From: Musa acuminata AAA Group
Lineage: Eukaryota; Streptophyta; Magnoliopsida; Zingiberales; Musaceae
Length of the DNA: 64,000 nucleotides
Direction of reading: 5' to 3'
NCBI RefSeq assembly: GCF_036884655.1
Contig: NC_088330.1
Location: 32,199,001-32,263,000 of the forward strand
Below the pieces are notes generated by a model. That model ran no database searches. It worked only from the letters and a program-made list of their open reading frames with translations, and was not told the origin of the DNA. Position 1 is the first letter of the stretch. Each line of letters begins with the position of its first letter. Shown piece by piece: positions 62,150 through 64,000 of this stretch. Made by a program: the position numbers and the translations under genes.

Positions 62150-62930
62150 GATAGTCAAAACATTCAATGATGATACGATTGAATATGATCAGGAAGCACC
62201 TCCCAATAATGATATGATTAAATCCAATCATAATACATCATTTAACGACAAGATAACTAAATGAAGTATTCCTTAATAATGATATAATTGAATCTAGCCT
62301 AAAAGTATAATTCAATATGGATGTGATCGAATCCAATTATGAAGTATCTTGATAATGATATATTCAAGTTCGACTATAAAGCATCATTCAATGATGATAT
62401 GGTCGAATCTGATAGAATGGATCCCCTAAAAATGATGTGATTGAGTCTCGTCATAAGACATCTCCAATGGCCAAATATAGCCATGAAGCATCACATAATA
62501 ATGATACGATTAAGTCTGACCATAAAACATCGTTCAATAATAATCATGCGATCGAATTAGACCATAAAACGTCCATCGATTCCTCGATAATAATGCGATT
62601 GAGTTCGATCATAAAGCATAATTTAACAATGACATGACCTAATAGCGTCCTCTAATAATAATGCAATCGAGTTAAGTCATGAAGCATCATTCAATGATGA
62701 TGTGATCAAATTCTACCATGAAGTCTCTCGATAATGATGTAATCATGTCCAACCACCACGAAGCATCATTCAACAATGATACAATTGATTCCGGTAAGCA
62801 TTATTTAATAATAATATAATCGAATCTGATCATAAAGCATCCCTCAATAATTATACAATCAAGTCTAACAATTAAACATCATTTAATGATGAGTAGGAGG
62901 TTGAGTCCAACCATCAAACATATTTATAAT
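62150..62930. repeat. Degenerate tandem array, about 40-45 bp units
   Basis: Repeated words in a fixed order: aatgatatgat(t/c), (g)aat/gagtc(c/t)gac/atcat(a)aagcatc, then attcaata. About fifteen diverged copies run from about 62150 to 62930 (cataaagcat or catgaagcat variants occur throughout). A reading frame crosses it only because of the repeat composition. Confidence 0.7.
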
Positions 62931-64000
62931 AAATGACATGACTAGATTATTCGCTAAACATAACATTATGTCCAAACTTGCCACATATCAAAACATAATG
63001 GGTCAAATGATAAAAAGAAAAATGACATATGGTCAATCCAGCAGGGACCAACTTATTCTCAACCCTAGCAAGGATGTCCATTTATCTCTACACATTAGTT
63101 AAGAATCCTTAATATCAGCATGGACCATCATGCTATAATTATAACATTTGATAATTTGGTGCATGTCTTCACAATTGAGTAATGATTGATAATTACATAT
63201 AAATGTCTCAATTACTTAATATATTAATAACTCCTTAATTTAATTTATCAATTACTCAAACTCATTGTAAAAAGACCTCCAAATGTTTCAAAAAAAGATC
63301 TTAACCTATTAGTAGATAAAAAGAAAAATCATACAGTATTAATAATGATATTTCTATTGATCTTGAATGATGTCTATTAATCTAGATAAATCATAAAGAA
63401 TAATGACACTTCTGATATACCAAAGTTACTTTTTATCTAATTTTAATTAGACTCCCTTGATCTATTCATTACACAATTGAAGCCTATAGTTTCACAAAAA
63501 AATCATCTTTCAAAATTTTAAAGGCTTATTTAGATTCGAAAGAAATGTCTTTAAATGAATTAACATCTATTTTGCATTTAGAATAGCAATTCAACTACGA
63601 ATGCATTAACCTTGAGATAGATTTAAGTAGGCAAAAGAGTAATTTCTAAAAAATTATGATTTTAGATAATATACCAAGATCTCATATCAACTTTAAAGTC
63701 AAACCAATTATTATCTTTTGAGTACGCCTTCACCTTTCTAAACTGATACACACTCCCAACCAAAGTGTTATCACTTGGGGAAAAAAAATCCAAACCTATT
63801 TATCGTCATAGACATTCAGATTGATTTTTATATATTTTTAATTAATAATGAATGAATGCACTTATTTAAATCATTGATTTTTTTAATAATTATTTAATTA
63901 AAAAAAGAGACATAGGTATAATTGAACATTTCATGGACATCAACATAGGTAGGGCAAGCATTAATAAAGTAATTATCAATGTAAGATGTTAGATTATGTG
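62931..64000. other. AT-rich intergenic DNA to the window end
   Basis: No gene, RNA gene or recognisable mobile element could be supported here. Confidence 0.5.

Overview
The window looks like nuclear DNA of a flowering plant. Genes carry GT-AG introns, intergenic DNA is AT-rich, and the families present (pentatricopeptide repeat, cytokinin dehydrogenase, CYP86, BYPASS1/ROH1-like, VAN3/ACAP-type ArfGAP, plant tRNA-Phe) are plant ones. Coding exons in several genes are very GC-rich (CYP86, PPR, the BPS1-like gene), and the two retroelements look like those common in large monocot genomes. A monocot, perhaps Zingiberales such as banana, is my inference and not proven by anything in the sequence.

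Layout. 1-1600: AT-rich diverged duplications, then a site-II/telo-box promoter. 1621-3291: intronless mitochondrial DEAD-box helicase RH47 (+). 3292-8770: gene-poor, with a copia-LTR-like remnant near 6.5-7.25 kb. 8865-9296: small Pro/Cys protein (+). 9449-9521: tRNA-Phe(GAA). 9831-12785: prefoldin subunit 5 in four exons (+). 13.9-21.7 kb: an EBP2-type nucleolar rRNA-processing gene whose 5'-leader intron holds a 5.5-kb Ty3/gypsy retrotransposon on the opposite strand. Its reading frame is broken twice. 22377-22900: small basic plant protein (-). 23321-26064: spliceosomal DIM1/YLS8 (-). 26.7-27.5 kb: truncated serine carboxypeptidase-like pseudogene (-). 27.7-28.6 kb: long inverted-repeat element. 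29942-31634: CYP86 fatty-acid omega-hydroxylase (+). 31.9-34.64 kb: a second, internally deleted gypsy-type element with its own 59-bp minisatellite, followed by an (AAT)n tract. 35034-36266: mitochondrial PPR protein (-). 37465-38418: BPS1/ROH1-like protein (+). 39404-50803: 19-exon BAR-PH-ArfGAP-ankyrin protein of the AGD2/AGD4 type (+). 52205-52771: single-pass membrane protein (-). 53442-55325: five-exon cytokinin dehydrogenase (-). 55.3-60 kb: intergenic with microsatellites. 60001-60594: unusual zinc-knuckle protein with an ELOF1-like N-terminus and three KEN-containing repeats (+). 60.6-64 kb: AT-rich, including a degenerate tandem array.

The genes do not form a pathway. They are an ordinary plant mixture of housekeeping RNA and protein functions (RH47, PFD5, EBP2, DIM1, PPR, tRNA), membrane traffic (ArfGAP), hormone turnover (CKX) and surface-lipid metabolism (CYP86). 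The most unusual items are the ELOF1-like repeat protein, the EBP2 locus hit by both a retrotransposon and coding lesions, and the chimeric gypsy remnant whose 3' terminal repeat lacks the U3-like part. Exon boundaries were read by eye from splice sites and family alignments recalled from memory; none has been tested against transcripts.
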